A stretch of DNA of 64,000 nt, taken from positions 1 to 64,000 of the forward strand of contig JARKOY010000079.1 in the NCBI GenBank assembly GCA_029975555.1, in the 5' to 3' direction. Under the pieces are notes generated by a model. The model ran no database searches and was not told the DNA's origin. It saw only the letters and a list, made by a program, of their open reading frames with translations. Positions 1-8,346 of the stretch are shown in pieces. The first letter of the stretch is position 1. Every line of letters begins with the position of its first letter. The stretch comes from Spirochaetia bacterium (lineage in GTDB: Bacteria > Spirochaetota > Spirochaetia > Treponematales > Rectinemataceae). Made by a program: the position numbers and the translations under genes.

Positions 1-218
1 TCAGAGTATCTGCGCGAGGATCGTGTGAAGGGGATGCATTTGTGCTGCATTCTGTTGTTGTTCTTTTGTGCGGTTTTGGAGTCCCTGTGTGGTCATGTGT
101 TGTGAGAGAGAAAAAATGAAGCGATCACGCGTATTCTTAACTGTATTCCTAAAGAACTGGGAAATTTATAACCGACTATTATAAGAATCGATATCCGGCG
201 GAGCGGACGTCTGAACTT

Positions 219-629
219 CTATCTGTTTTTTAGAAAATCGTCCGGCAACACTGCTTTAACCGGTGAATCGCCAAAGTCCTTAACGTTCCGGGTGATGATG
301 CATTCCATCTTGCCGCGCCTGGCGCACGCGGCGATCAGAGCGTCCTCATAATCCGCCATGGGCAGCTCCAGCGCCTTTTCGCAGTCGGAACCGGTAACGT
401 CAAGGATGCTGAATATTTTTATCAGCTTGAAGATTTCCTGCCTGCACCGTTCATTGTCGTGCAGGTACCTGTGAAGAAGGTAATAGATGTCCGTAATGGA
501 GCTTGCGGTTATATGCGCATTTATTTTTTCTTCGGCGGCCATAATGAAAAGTTGTTGCGCGGCTTCGGCAAAATGGGAACGCGAAAGCATGGCGTCCAAA
601 ATGACGTTTGTGTCAATCAATACGTTCAT
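219..629 (-). CDS. PIN-domain toxin (VapC-like ribonuclease)
   Basis: 136 aa; N-terminal MNVLIDTNVILDAM and conserved acidic residues (YEDALIAACA) typical of PIN domains; directly downstream of a Phd/YefM-like antitoxin. Confidence 0.85.
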   Translation of the reverse strand: MNVLIDTNVILDAMLSRSHFAEAAQQLFIMAAEEKINAHITASSITDIYYLLHRYLHDNERCRQEIFKLIKIFSILDVTGSDCEKALELPMADYEDALIAACARRGKMECIITRNVKDFGDSPVKAVLPDDFLKNR

Positions 630-840
630 GGCGGCTTAAGCGCTCCTCTCTCGCCTGCTCCAATGAAGCGTCGGCGGGCAGTATGCCGAACAGGGACTTT
701 GCCATTTCGACCTTGTCCTGTTTGGTGTTTGTAAGCTTGGCGATGCTTTTGCCGTTTTTGGTGATATATATGTCCTCTTTGGACGCAAGGACAAGATACT
801 TGCCGATATTGTTCTTAAACTCAGTTGCAGTTATTTGCAT
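613..840 (-). CDS. Phd/YefM-family antitoxin
   Basis: MQITATEFKNNIGKYLVLASKEDIYITKNGKSIAKLTN is typical of Phd/YefM; ATG at 840 preceded by GGAGG; overlaps the PIN gene. Confidence 0.85.
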   Translation of the reverse strand: MQITATEFKNNIGKYLVLASKEDIYITKNGKSIAKLTNTKQDKVEMAKSLFGILPADASLEQAREERLSRHERID

Positions 841-860
841 GGCTGAAACCTCCTTGTGCA

Positions 861-916
861 AATAATATTGTTATATTTCCCAATATTATTGTATGTAAAT
901 AGTTCGAATATGTCAA
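861..916 (-). promoter_or_regulatory. Sigma-70-type promoter plus operator of the first toxin-antitoxin operon
   Basis: Minus strand TTGACA (911-916), 17 nt, TACAAT (888-893); overlapped by inverted repeat AATAATATTG-N10-CAATATTATT (861-890). Confidence 0.65.
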
Positions 917-1001
917 CATAAATCGCACAATAATATTCTGTTAATCGTACGGTATGGCGATCAAACTCTCCGGTGGATCCTAAATTCCCTTCAAATTGTA
1001 A

Positions 1002-1300
1002 CTAGTCGACGAGAGCTGAATCCATATTCAAGAGCTCCAAGATTTCTCGCGGCAGCTTCGTGATCTCAGGTGGTTGATCGGAGTCCCTTCGATCAGCGTC
1101 AGATACCGCGCCGACGCGGAGCCGTTCTTTCATGCGGTAGGAGGCGGCTTTCAGGCTGAAGACCTGCGCATGGTGTAAGAGCCGGTCGAGCATCGCGGCG
1201 GGGACCGCCTCATCTGACATAAGCTCTGCCCATTTGGAAAATGGCTTGATAGAGCGCTTCCTGCTTTCGATACGGCCAATCTCAGGCTGCCGATATCCTT
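1002..1300 (-). pseudogene. IS21-family IstB ATPase remnant (C-terminal fragment)
   Basis: Minus-strand translation ...FSKWAELMSDEAVPAAMLDRLLHHAQVFSLKAASYRMKERL resembles the IstB C-terminus; N-terminal ATPase part absent and flanking frame broken. Confidence 0.6.
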
Positions 1301-1392
1301 GACATAATGGTCCTTACCCGATGTGTTGACCTCCGAGGGCGCCACTGGTACATTGTGTATCGATACTTGTGTGTCGATAGAGGAGGCCGATT

Positions 1393-2298
1393 ACGATAAC
1401 GGTCGAGCATATCTACAAAGCCTACTCGAGCGTGCAGGCGGTGTCTGGCCTCTCCTTCGAGGCAAGGCCCGGGGAGATTTTCGGCCTGATCGGCCCCAAC
1501 GGGGCGGGTAAGTCGACTACGATACGCATGATCATGAACATCATCGCCCCGGATTCCGGCACGATCCGCTTCGACGGCGCTCCCCTCTCGGAGGCCGACA
1601 AGGACCGGATCGGCTATCTTCCTGAAGAGCGGGGTCTGTACAAGAAGGCGAAGCTGGGCGAGGTCCTGGAGTACCTGGCTGCTATCAAAGGGGCAAAGCC
1701 CGCCCTCTACCGCCCTTCCATCGACGCATGGCTTGAGCGCTTCGGGCTCTCCGAGTGGAAGAACCGCAAAGTGCAGGAGCTCTCCAAAGGCATGGCCCAG
1801 AAGGCGCAGTTCATCGCGGCGGTCGCCCACAACCCTTCGGTGGTCTTCTTCGACGAGCCCTTCTCGGGTCTCGATCCTCTGGCGCAGGACGAGCTCCTCG
1901 CCGTCATGGTCGAGCTCAAACAGAAGGGAGTGACGGTCCTCTTCTCCACCCACATCATGGAACACGCCGAGAAGATCTGCGAGCGCATCCTCCTCATCAA
2001 CAAAGGGAAGGAAGTGGTTTACGGCTCCTTGGCCGACATCAAGGCACGGTATGGCCGCAATGCGGTTCAGCTTGAGTTCGACGGAGACGCAGCCTTTGTG
2101 GCGGACCTCGATTGTGTCGAGTCGGTGGTGTCCTATCCGCGCTGGATAGAAGTCGAGCTGAAGGAGGGCGCCGATTCGGATGCGCTCTTCAGGGCGCTCG
2201 CGGGTCGGCTCAGGGTGCGGCGCTTCGAGACGGTGGCACCCTCGCTGCACAAGATCTTCGTCCGACTCGTCGGCGGGGAGGATGCACAGCATGTCTAG
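1393..2298 (+). CDS. ABC transporter ATP-binding protein (NatA/CcmA-like exporter)
   Basis: Walker A GPNGAGKST, signature ELSKGMAQKAQF, Walker B VVFFDEPFSGLDP; homology-like N-terminus continues upstream of the track's GTG at 1432 to an ACG at 1393 placed after AGGAGG. Confidence 0.85.
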   Translation, partial: TITVEHIYKAYSSVQAVSGLSFEARPGEIFGLIGPNGAGKSTTIRMIMNIIAPDSGTIRFDGAPLSEADKDRIGYLPEERGLYKKAKLGEVLEYLAAIKGAKPALYRPSIDAWLERFGLSEWKNRKVQELSKGMAQKAQFIAAVAHNPSVVFFDEPFSGLDPLAQDELLAVMVELKQKGVTVLFSTHIMEHAEKICERILLINKGKEVVYGSLADIKARYGRNAVQLEFDGDAAFVADLDCVESVVSYPRWIEVELKEGADSDALFRALAGRLRVRRFETVAPSLHKIFVRLVGGEDAQHV

Positions 2299-3526
2299 GC
2301 TTAGGCACGTAATCCGCCACGAGTTCAGGCTCACCGCGGCGAACAAGACTTTCGTCATCCTCACTATCATCGGGCCCTTTCTCATCTTCGCCGTCACCGT
2401 GCTGCCCTCGCTTTTGACCCAGTCGCCAGGCGCCGTAGCTTCGGGCAAGCCTCTCGCCCTCTTCGGCGCGCCACCTGCGGTCGAGCAGGCCCTCGCGGCA
2501 GCTTTCTCCGGCATGGGCATCGAGGTGGAGCATGTCGACGACGCCGCGGCCGCCAAGGACTCGGTGCTGGACGGCTCCCGGATAGCATTCCTCTTCCTCG
2601 AGGCCGGGTGGCCTGACGGCGGCAAGGCCGTCTGGTACTCCAAGAGCGGTGCCGAAATAGCGCTCTACAGCGCGGCCTCCGCCGTCCTCGAAGCGACGGC
2701 GCGCGAAGCCCGCATCGTGGAGAGCGGCGTCGACCCGGCACTGGTCGCCAAGGTTCTCTCCCCGCCCTCCTTCGAAGTCATCAAGCTCGACAAGAGAGGA
2801 GTGGAGAAAGCGGGCGGCAACAATGCATTCGTCGAAGTGCTCTTGACCGCCCTCGTTTTCGTCATGCTCATCTACATGACGGTCTTACTCTACGGCCAGA
2901 TGATCGGTCGCTCGGTCGTCACCGAAAAGACATCGAAAACTGTGGAGATCATGCTCTCCAGCGTGAAGAGCCGGGACCTCATGTTCGGAAAGATTCTGGG
3001 CCTTGGCCTCGCCAGTCTTCTGCAGTACGCGGTGTGGATATCCATGGCCTTTCTCCTCAAGCGCCTTGTGGGCCCTCTTCTGGGGCTTTCCCTCCCGGTG
3101 GGCATCTCGACCGACAACCTGGTCTGGCTCGTCGTCTTCTTCATCCTCGCCTTCTTCCTCTACGCTTCGGCCTATGCGGCCCTGGGAGCGGCGAGCGAGG
3201 ACGAGCAGCACCTGGGACAGATGGCCTGGCCTCTCATCATGTTTCTCATGGTGCCCCTCGTCATGATCAGCGCGCTCGTGACAAACCCGGATTCCACGCT
3301 GGTGGTGGTACTCTCTCTCTTTCCGCTCACAAGCCCCCTCGTCATGTTCGTCCGCGTCCTCGTCTCATCGCCTCCGGTCTGGCAGCTAGCCCTCTGCATC
3401 GCGCTCCTCATCGCGGCGGTAGCGGGCACGGCCATCCTCGCAGCCAAGATATTCCGCGTGGGCATCTTGATGACGGGCAAGCGGCCCACGCTGAAAGAGG
3501 TGCTGCGCTGGGTGACGGTGCAGTGA
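2291..3526 (+). CDS. ABC transporter permease (NatB-like)
   Basis: ATG at 2291 overlaps the ATPase gene; MSRLRHVIRHEFRLTAANKTFVILTIIGP plus C-terminal TM cluster typical of ABC-2 permeases. Confidence 0.85.
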   Translation: MSRLRHVIRHEFRLTAANKTFVILTIIGPFLIFAVTVLPSLLTQSPGAVASGKPLALFGAPPAVEQALAAAFSGMGIEVEHVDDAAAAKDSVLDGSRIAFLFLEAGWPDGGKAVWYSKSGAEIALYSAASAVLEATAREARIVESGVDPALVAKVLSPPSFEVIKLDKRGVEKAGGNNAFVEVLLTALVFVMLIYMTVLLYGQMIGRSVVTEKTSKTVEIMLSSVKSRDLMFGKILGLGLASLLQYAVWISMAFLLKRLVGPLLGLSLPVGISTDNLVWLVVFFILAFFLYASAYAALGAASEDEQHLGQMAWPLIMFLMVPLVMISALVTNPDSTLVVVLSLFPLTSPLVMFVRVLVSSPPVWQLALCIALLIAAVAGTAILAAKIFRVGILMTGKRPTLKEVLRWVTVQ

Positions 3527-3736
3527 GCGGGGCTGCGTAGCCTCACCAGAGAGGCGGCATAGGCTCGTGCGAAACTTCCTCCTTCAAGAGCCCCTTGGAA
3601 TTCCAGATTTGGTTGTATCATAATTTTTTGACGCGATGTCCCGCTCAGACAAGGACTACGCTAAGCTCATCTCAGACCTCACACCCAGGTTAGAGGAGTG
3701 CTCCCTAAGAAAAAATACTTGTCGTTTATCTGATAT

Positions 3737-3762
3737 AAGTATACACTATAAAGTGTATACTT
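3737..3762. promoter_or_regulatory. Palindromic operator of the second toxin-antitoxin pair
   Basis: AAGTATACACT-ATAA-AGTGTATACTT, perfect 11-bp arms, 14 bp upstream of the antitoxin ATG. Confidence 0.6.
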
Positions 3763-3776
3763 TACGAGGTAAGCGT

Positions 3777-4016
3777 ATGAAAGTAACCACGAAAGAACTC
3801 CGCATGCAGCCTGGGAAAATTATCGATTATGTTGTCAAAGGGCGAGAAGTCATTATCACCTACCGAGGGAAATCACTCGCTAAAATAGTTCCTTTCAAAA
3901 AAGAGGTCTTATCCCCTCAAGAAAATGAAACTATTTTCGGCATGTGGAAAGCCCATTCTCTTGAAAAAACCGTTGAAGAACAAGTGCGGGAACTCAGAAA
4001 AGGGAGGAGCTTTTGA
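3777..4016 (+). CDS. Phd/YefM-family antitoxin
   Basis: MKVTTKELRMQPGKIIDYVVKGREVIITYRGKSLAKIVPF; start at 3777 preferred over 3636 because the operator precedes it. Confidence 0.8.
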   Translation: MKVTTKELRMQPGKIIDYVVKGREVIITYRGKSLAKIVPFKKEVLSPQENETIFGMWKAHSLEKTVEEQVRELRKGRSF

Positions 4017-4402
4017 TTATTGACACCGATGTCCTCATTTGGTACCTCCGCGGCAATGAAAAGGCAAAGAAAGTCGTAGAGGATGCAATCCCTTTCTCAA
4101 TATCTGCCGTCACGTATATGGAACTGATTCAGGGTATGAAAGACAAAGAAGAATATCGACGTTTTCAGAAGTGGATGCAACGGTGGAATACCGACATAAT
4201 CCATATAGATAGTGATATTTCCTCAAGAGCTGTGTTTTATATTCAGGAATACGCGTTAAGTCATGCGATATATTTAGCTGATGCCTTGATAGCAGCAACT
4301 GTCGTACAAATAGGAGAGACGCTCCTGACGGCAAATGACAAACATTATAAATTCATCCCAAACATCAAGTGCAAGAAGTTCGAACCTGAAAAAAATGCAT
4401 AA
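4013..4402 (+). CDS. PIN-domain toxin (VapC-like)
   Basis: IIDTDVLIWYLRGN N-terminus and ADALIAATV motif; TTG start overlapping the antitoxin stop. Confidence 0.85.
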   Translation: MIIDTDVLIWYLRGNEKAKKVVEDAIPFSISAVTYMELIQGMKDKEEYRRFQKWMQRWNTDIIHIDSDISSRAVFYIQEYALSHAIYLADALIAATVVQIGETLLTANDKHYKFIPNIKCKKFEPEKNA

Positions 4403-4438
4403 AGGCTGTCCGCAGCCGAGCCCCTAAAATAAACCAAC

Positions 4439-4467
4439 TTGACACTGATTATGTGTGCACATATAGT
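4439..4467 (+). promoter_or_regulatory. Sigma-70-type promoter with palindrome in the spacer
   Basis: TTGACA (4439-4444), 17 nt, TATAGT (4462-4467); TATGTG-TG-CACATA palindrome at 4450-4463. Confidence 0.55.
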
Positions 4468-4488
4468 GGGGGCATATAAATAAGAGAC

Positions 4489-4600
4489 ATGAAGAACATT
4501 ACCCTCTCAATGGATGAAAAAGTTTTTAAGGCCGGACGAGAATATGCTCGAAGGCACAATATATCATTCAATATTTACACAACAAGTTGTCTGACACTCG
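4489..4600 (+). pseudogene. Truncated ribbon-helix-helix-type antitoxin remnant
   Basis: MKNITLSMDEKVFKAGREYARRHNISFN resembles RHH antitoxin N-termini; resemblance ends abruptly after ~28 codons. Confidence 0.5.
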
Positions 4601-4684
4601 CCTTGAGCCGGCCCGGCAGGCAATTGGGAGCTCACGGATACGCTCTGGCAGTGCTGGCGCAAAAGCCTGGAAAGGAAAACGCAG

Positions 4685-6097
4685 ATGAATGCAGATTTGA
4701 CTATCGCGTACATTGGGGGTGGCTCGCGGGGATGGGCTTGGACGCTCATGAGCGATTTGGCAATGGAAGAGTCGCTGCGCGGCGTGGTGCGGCTCTACGA
4801 CATCGACAGGCAGGCGGCCGAGACGAATGCGCGCATAGGGAATGCGCTGTTGCCGCGGCCCGATGTGGTGGGCAAATGGCGCTACGAAGTGGCGGATAAT
4901 CTTGAAAGTGCACTGCGCGGCGCTGATTTCGTGATTGCATCGATTCTTCCCGGCACATTCGCCGAAATGGCTTCCGATGTCCATGCGCCGGAGCAGTACG
5001 GCATCTATCAGTCCGTGGGCGACACGACGGGGCCCGGTGGATTGGTGAGGGCGCTGCGCACCATTCCCATGTACGAGGAAATCGCAAGGGCGATCCGCGA
5101 CTATTGCCCCAACGCGTGGGTCATCAACTACACGAACCCCATGGCGCTCTGCGTGCGCACGCTCTATGAGGTCTTTCCGGGCATCAAAGCGATCGGCTGC
5201 TGCCACGAGGTTTTCGGCACCCGCAAGCTGCTTGCGGCGATGGTGCGGGAGCGGCTGGGAGCTGCGCGGACCTCGGGTGCGCAGGAGGAAATCCCCGGCG
5301 CGAGCGGCGCCACCATGCAGGACATCGAAGTCAATGTGCTGGGCGTGAACCACTTCACCTGGCTCGACAAGGCATCGTACGGCCCGCTCGACCTCTTTCC
5401 TCACTATGCGGCCTTCGTCGAGGAGCACTTCGAATCGGGCTACGAGGGGGTCGAGAGCCAAAGCTGGCTCAACTCCTATTTCGCCTCGTGCGAGCGGGTC
5501 AAGTTCGATCTTTTCCGCCGCTACGGGCTCATCGCCGCGGCGGGAGACCGACACCTGGCCGAGTTCATGCCCGGAACAATGTACCTTCGCGATCCTGCCA
5601 CGGTCCGCTCGTGGAAGTTCACGCTGACGCCCGTCTCGTGGCGCATTGAAAACGCCGAAGCGCTGAAGCAGAAGGCGGCCCGCTACGCATCCGGAAAAGA
5701 ACCATTCGAGCTGAAACGTTCGGGAGAAGAAGGTGTAAAGCTCATAAAGGCGCTCTGCGGCCTCGGCTCGTTCGTCACCAACGTCAACCTGCCCAATCGA
5801 GGGCAAATCGACGGCCTTCCTGCGGAATCTGTCGTAGAGACCAACGCGCTCTTCTCGCGCGATTCGGTGCGCCCAGTCCATGCGGGGAGGCTCCCTCCAC
5901 AGATCGAGCAGCTCGTGGCGCCGCACGCCATCGCCCAGGATATAATTCTGAGGGCTGCCTTGACCAGGAACGCATGGGCCGCCTTCCCTGCATTCCTGCA
6001 CGATCCGCTGATGACCGCAGGGCCCGCGGAAGCAGAGGCGCTCTATGCGCAGATGCTGAAGGCGACGGCGAAGTATTTGCCCGGCTATGCACTCTGA
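4685..6097 (+). CDS. Glycoside hydrolase family 4 (NAD-dependent; alpha-glucuronidase-like CHEV motif)
   Basis: IAYIGGGSRGWAWTLMSDLA N-terminal NAD-binding motif, YTNPMA, CCHEVFG, GVNHFTW. Confidence 0.85.
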   Translation: MNADLTIAYIGGGSRGWAWTLMSDLAMEESLRGVVRLYDIDRQAAETNARIGNALLPRPDVVGKWRYEVADNLESALRGADFVIASILPGTFAEMASDVHAPEQYGIYQSVGDTTGPGGLVRALRTIPMYEEIARAIRDYCPNAWVINYTNPMALCVRTLYEVFPGIKAIGCCHEVFGTRKLLAAMVRERLGAARTSGAQEEIPGASGATMQDIEVNVLGVNHFTWLDKASYGPLDLFPHYAAFVEEHFESGYEGVESQSWLNSYFASCERVKFDLFRRYGLIAAAGDRHLAEFMPGTMYLRDPATVRSWKFTLTPVSWRIENAEALKQKAARYASGKEPFELKRSGEEGVKLIKALCGLGSFVTNVNLPNRGQIDGLPAESVVETNALFSRDSVRPVHAGRLPPQIEQLVAPHAIAQDIILRAALTRNAWAAFPAFLHDPLMTAGPAEAEALYAQMLKATAKYLPGYAL

Positions 6098-6141
6098 GGT
6101 TGCGTTTTGAATACGGCGGCGCGCCCGCATGCAAAAACAAC

Positions 6142-6183
6142 GGCGCGCCGATCGCCAGAGCCGCTCTGGCAATCGGGCGCGCC
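6142..6183. terminator. Long imperfect hairpin between convergent genes, probable terminator
   Basis: GGCGCGCCGATCGCCAGAG-CCG-CTCTGGCAATCGGGCGCGCC; followed on + by TTACTTTTTCC. Confidence 0.6.
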
Positions 6184-6212
6184 GCCTTACTTTTTCCAGC
6201 GATACCGCTGCG

Positions 6213-7466
6213 CTATTTCTTGATCAGCCGCACGATCAAATCGTGAATCTGTTGTCCGCCTGCTGCCGGCGAGATCTGGCCGAAAGCGACTTTCTGATAG
6301 ATGAGAAAGAGCGTACTGTTGAATTCGGTGTCGTTCGGCACATGGTCTGTTTCCTTTGAAGAGTGGGGCCCCGAGACATTCAGGTACTCGAGCACTTTGC
6401 GGTCATTGACATTGGTAGAGCCCGCTGCGCGCGCCGTCGCGGATGCCGAGGCGCCTCGGTCGTTGCCGAGGACCTTCGCGGCCTCTGGGCTGTTCACGAG
6501 AAAGTTGATGAATTTGACCGCCAGTTCAGGGTTCTTGGAGTTCTTGTTCACGGTGTAGAACTGACTCGGAGCCTGCCAGAGCGCTTTGGTAGCCGCGGCG
6601 CCCGGAAACTCGATGAGCTCGAGCTCGTCTTTGGTTGCAGCCTGGTATCCGGCGAGCTGGTTCGTCCAGATGAATCCAATCGCCGCCTTGCCGGCAATGA
6701 GCATCGAGGTGTCGGCGTTCGTCTCGGCATAGCCTGCCGCCACATCCGGCGGTGGAATAAGCCCGTTGTCGCGGTAGTCCTTGAACAGCTCAAGGTATTT
6801 CTGCGCAGCGGCCGCAGTCACCGCCGTCGAATTGGTCGCCGCGTTGTACAGCGGTGTACCATTGTAGCGCGTCCAGTAGCCGAAGGGGGTAGAGTTGGAC
6901 GAAAGGGCACCGATATCCTGCATCGGATACACTCCGGCGGGGAGCTTCGACTTGAGGGACACGAGGTACGCGCGGAACTCGGCGTAGGTCATCGAAACTT
7001 TGGGAAAGGGAGCTCCAACTCGCTGCAGAAGAGACTTGTTGTACACCAAAGCAGGCATGGTGACACCGGTGGAAACACCGTAGAGGTGCCCGTCGATGGT
7101 GCCGGACTCAATTGCGCTCGGGTCGATCACCGAGGTGTTGAGTATGGTACCGACATACTTGTCCAGCGGCAGCAGCACCCCTCTTTTTACGTAATCGTTG
7201 ATGTTGCCGCCCATCTGGATGATGTCGGGCCCGCTTCCGCCGGCAATCTGCGTGTCGACCTTGTTGAAGTGATCGCCGGTGCCACCCGACACTTCAGGGT
7301 TGACGGCAATTCCTGGATTGGCCGCCATAAAGAGATCGATAGCCTGCTGGCTTCTCTTTATGCGGGACTCGCTGCCCCAGTACGCCCAACGGAGCGTGAC
7401 GGTCTGCGCAAAGACCGCAGCGGCGCACATAAAAAGCACACATGCCACAGATACGGATTTTCTCAT
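6213..7466 (-). CDS. Extracellular sugar-binding protein (CUT1 ABC importer, family 1)
   Basis: Signal peptide MRKSVSVACVLFMCAAAVFAQ; GSGPDIIQMGG, WTNQLAGY; adjacent to two MalF/MalG-like permeases. Confidence 0.85.
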   Translation of the reverse strand: MRKSVSVACVLFMCAAAVFAQTVTLRWAYWGSESRIKRSQQAIDLFMAANPGIAVNPEVSGGTGDHFNKVDTQIAGGSGPDIIQMGGNINDYVKRGVLLPLDKYVGTILNTSVIDPSAIESGTIDGHLYGVSTGVTMPALVYNKSLLQRVGAPFPKVSMTYAEFRAYLVSLKSKLPAGVYPMQDIGALSSNSTPFGYWTRYNGTPLYNAATNSTAVTAAAAQKYLELFKDYRDNGLIPPPDVAAGYAETNADTSMLIAGKAAIGFIWTNQLAGYQAATKDELELIEFPGAAATKALWQAPSQFYTVNKNSKNPELAVKFINFLVNSPEAAKVLGNDRGASASATARAAGSTNVNDRKVLEYLNVSGPHSSKETDHVPNDTEFNSTLFLIYQKVAFGQISPAAGGQQIHDLIVRLIKK

Positions 7467-7497
7467 TCTGAACCTCCTCTCTTGATATGCAATATGT

Positions 7498-8346
7498 CTA
7501 TCCTTTGAGACCCGTAGTCGTAATTCCTTGCACAAAATATTTCTGCAGCGAGAAAAACAGAACAAAACAAGGGACCAGCGAGAGCACCGCCATGGCGAAC
7601 ATCGGGCCCCACGACGACATGCCGGAAGAATCCACGAAGAGCCTCAGCCCCATGGGAACCGTGTACTTGGCCGGAGAATTTAGATACAGAAGTTGATTGA
7701 AGAAATCATCCCAGGTCCAGAGAAAGGTAAACAGTACGGTCGTGATGAGGGCCGGCATGGTGAGCGGCATGACAATCCTCATATAAATGCCGAATTTGCC
7801 GCAGCCGTCGATCAACGCAGATTCGTCCAATTCCTTGGGCAGGCTGCGGATGAACTGCACGAGAAGAAAAATGAAGAACGCGTCCGTCGCGAAGAACTTC
7901 GGCACCACCAGGGGCAGAAAGGTATCGATCCAGCCCAGAGATCGGAACATTATGTAGCGAGGAATGGTGGTGACGTGGGTCGGCAGCATCAGGGTCAGCA
8001 TCATGACGGCGAACCAGAATTTCCTGCCCACGAAGCGGAGACGCGCGAAGGCGTAGGCCGTAAGCGAGCAGAAGATGACGTTGGCGATGACAGACAGGCC
8101 GCAAATGATGAAAGAATTTTTGAAAAACGTCGCGAAGCCGACGATACCGATCCCTTTCCAGCCCTGCACGTAGTTCTGCAGGGTAAAAGTTTTAGGAATC
8201 AGCGAGGGGTCGGAGAAGATCGTGTTGCTCTCCTTGAAGGACGCAGCGACGAGCCAGACCACGGGATACAGCATTCCCACTCCCAACACGAGGATGATGA
8301 CATTGGAGATGGCCGCACGTATCAGCCCTGCACTTCGCTTTTTCAT
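7498..8346 (-). CDS. Sugar ABC transporter permease (MalG-like)
   Basis: 282 aa, six TMs, ESALIDGCGKFGIYMRIVMPLTMPALITT EAA-like loop. Confidence 0.9.
   Translation of the reverse strand: MKKRSAGLIRAAISNVIILVLGVGMLYPVVWLVAASFKESNTIFSDPSLIPKTFTLQNYVQGWKGIGIVGFATFFKNSFIICGLSVIANVIFCSLTAYAFARLRFVGRKFWFAVMMLTLMLPTHVTTIPRYIMFRSLGWIDTFLPLVVPKFFATDAFFIFLLVQFIRSLPKELDESALIDGCGKFGIYMRIVMPLTMPALITTVLFTFLWTWDDFFNQLLYLNSPAKYTVPMGLRLFVDSSGMSSWGPMFAMAVLSLVPCFVLFFSLQKYFVQGITTTGLKG

Noticed and set aside
1282-2643. 453-aa minus-strand ORF
   Set aside because: Antisense to the NatAB-like ABC genes
4568-6172. 534-aa minus-strand ORF
   Set aside because: Antisense to the clear GH4 gene; no recognisable motif
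6363-7508. 381-aa plus-strand ORF
   Set aside because: Antisense to the solute-binding protein with a clear signal peptide; shadow ORF
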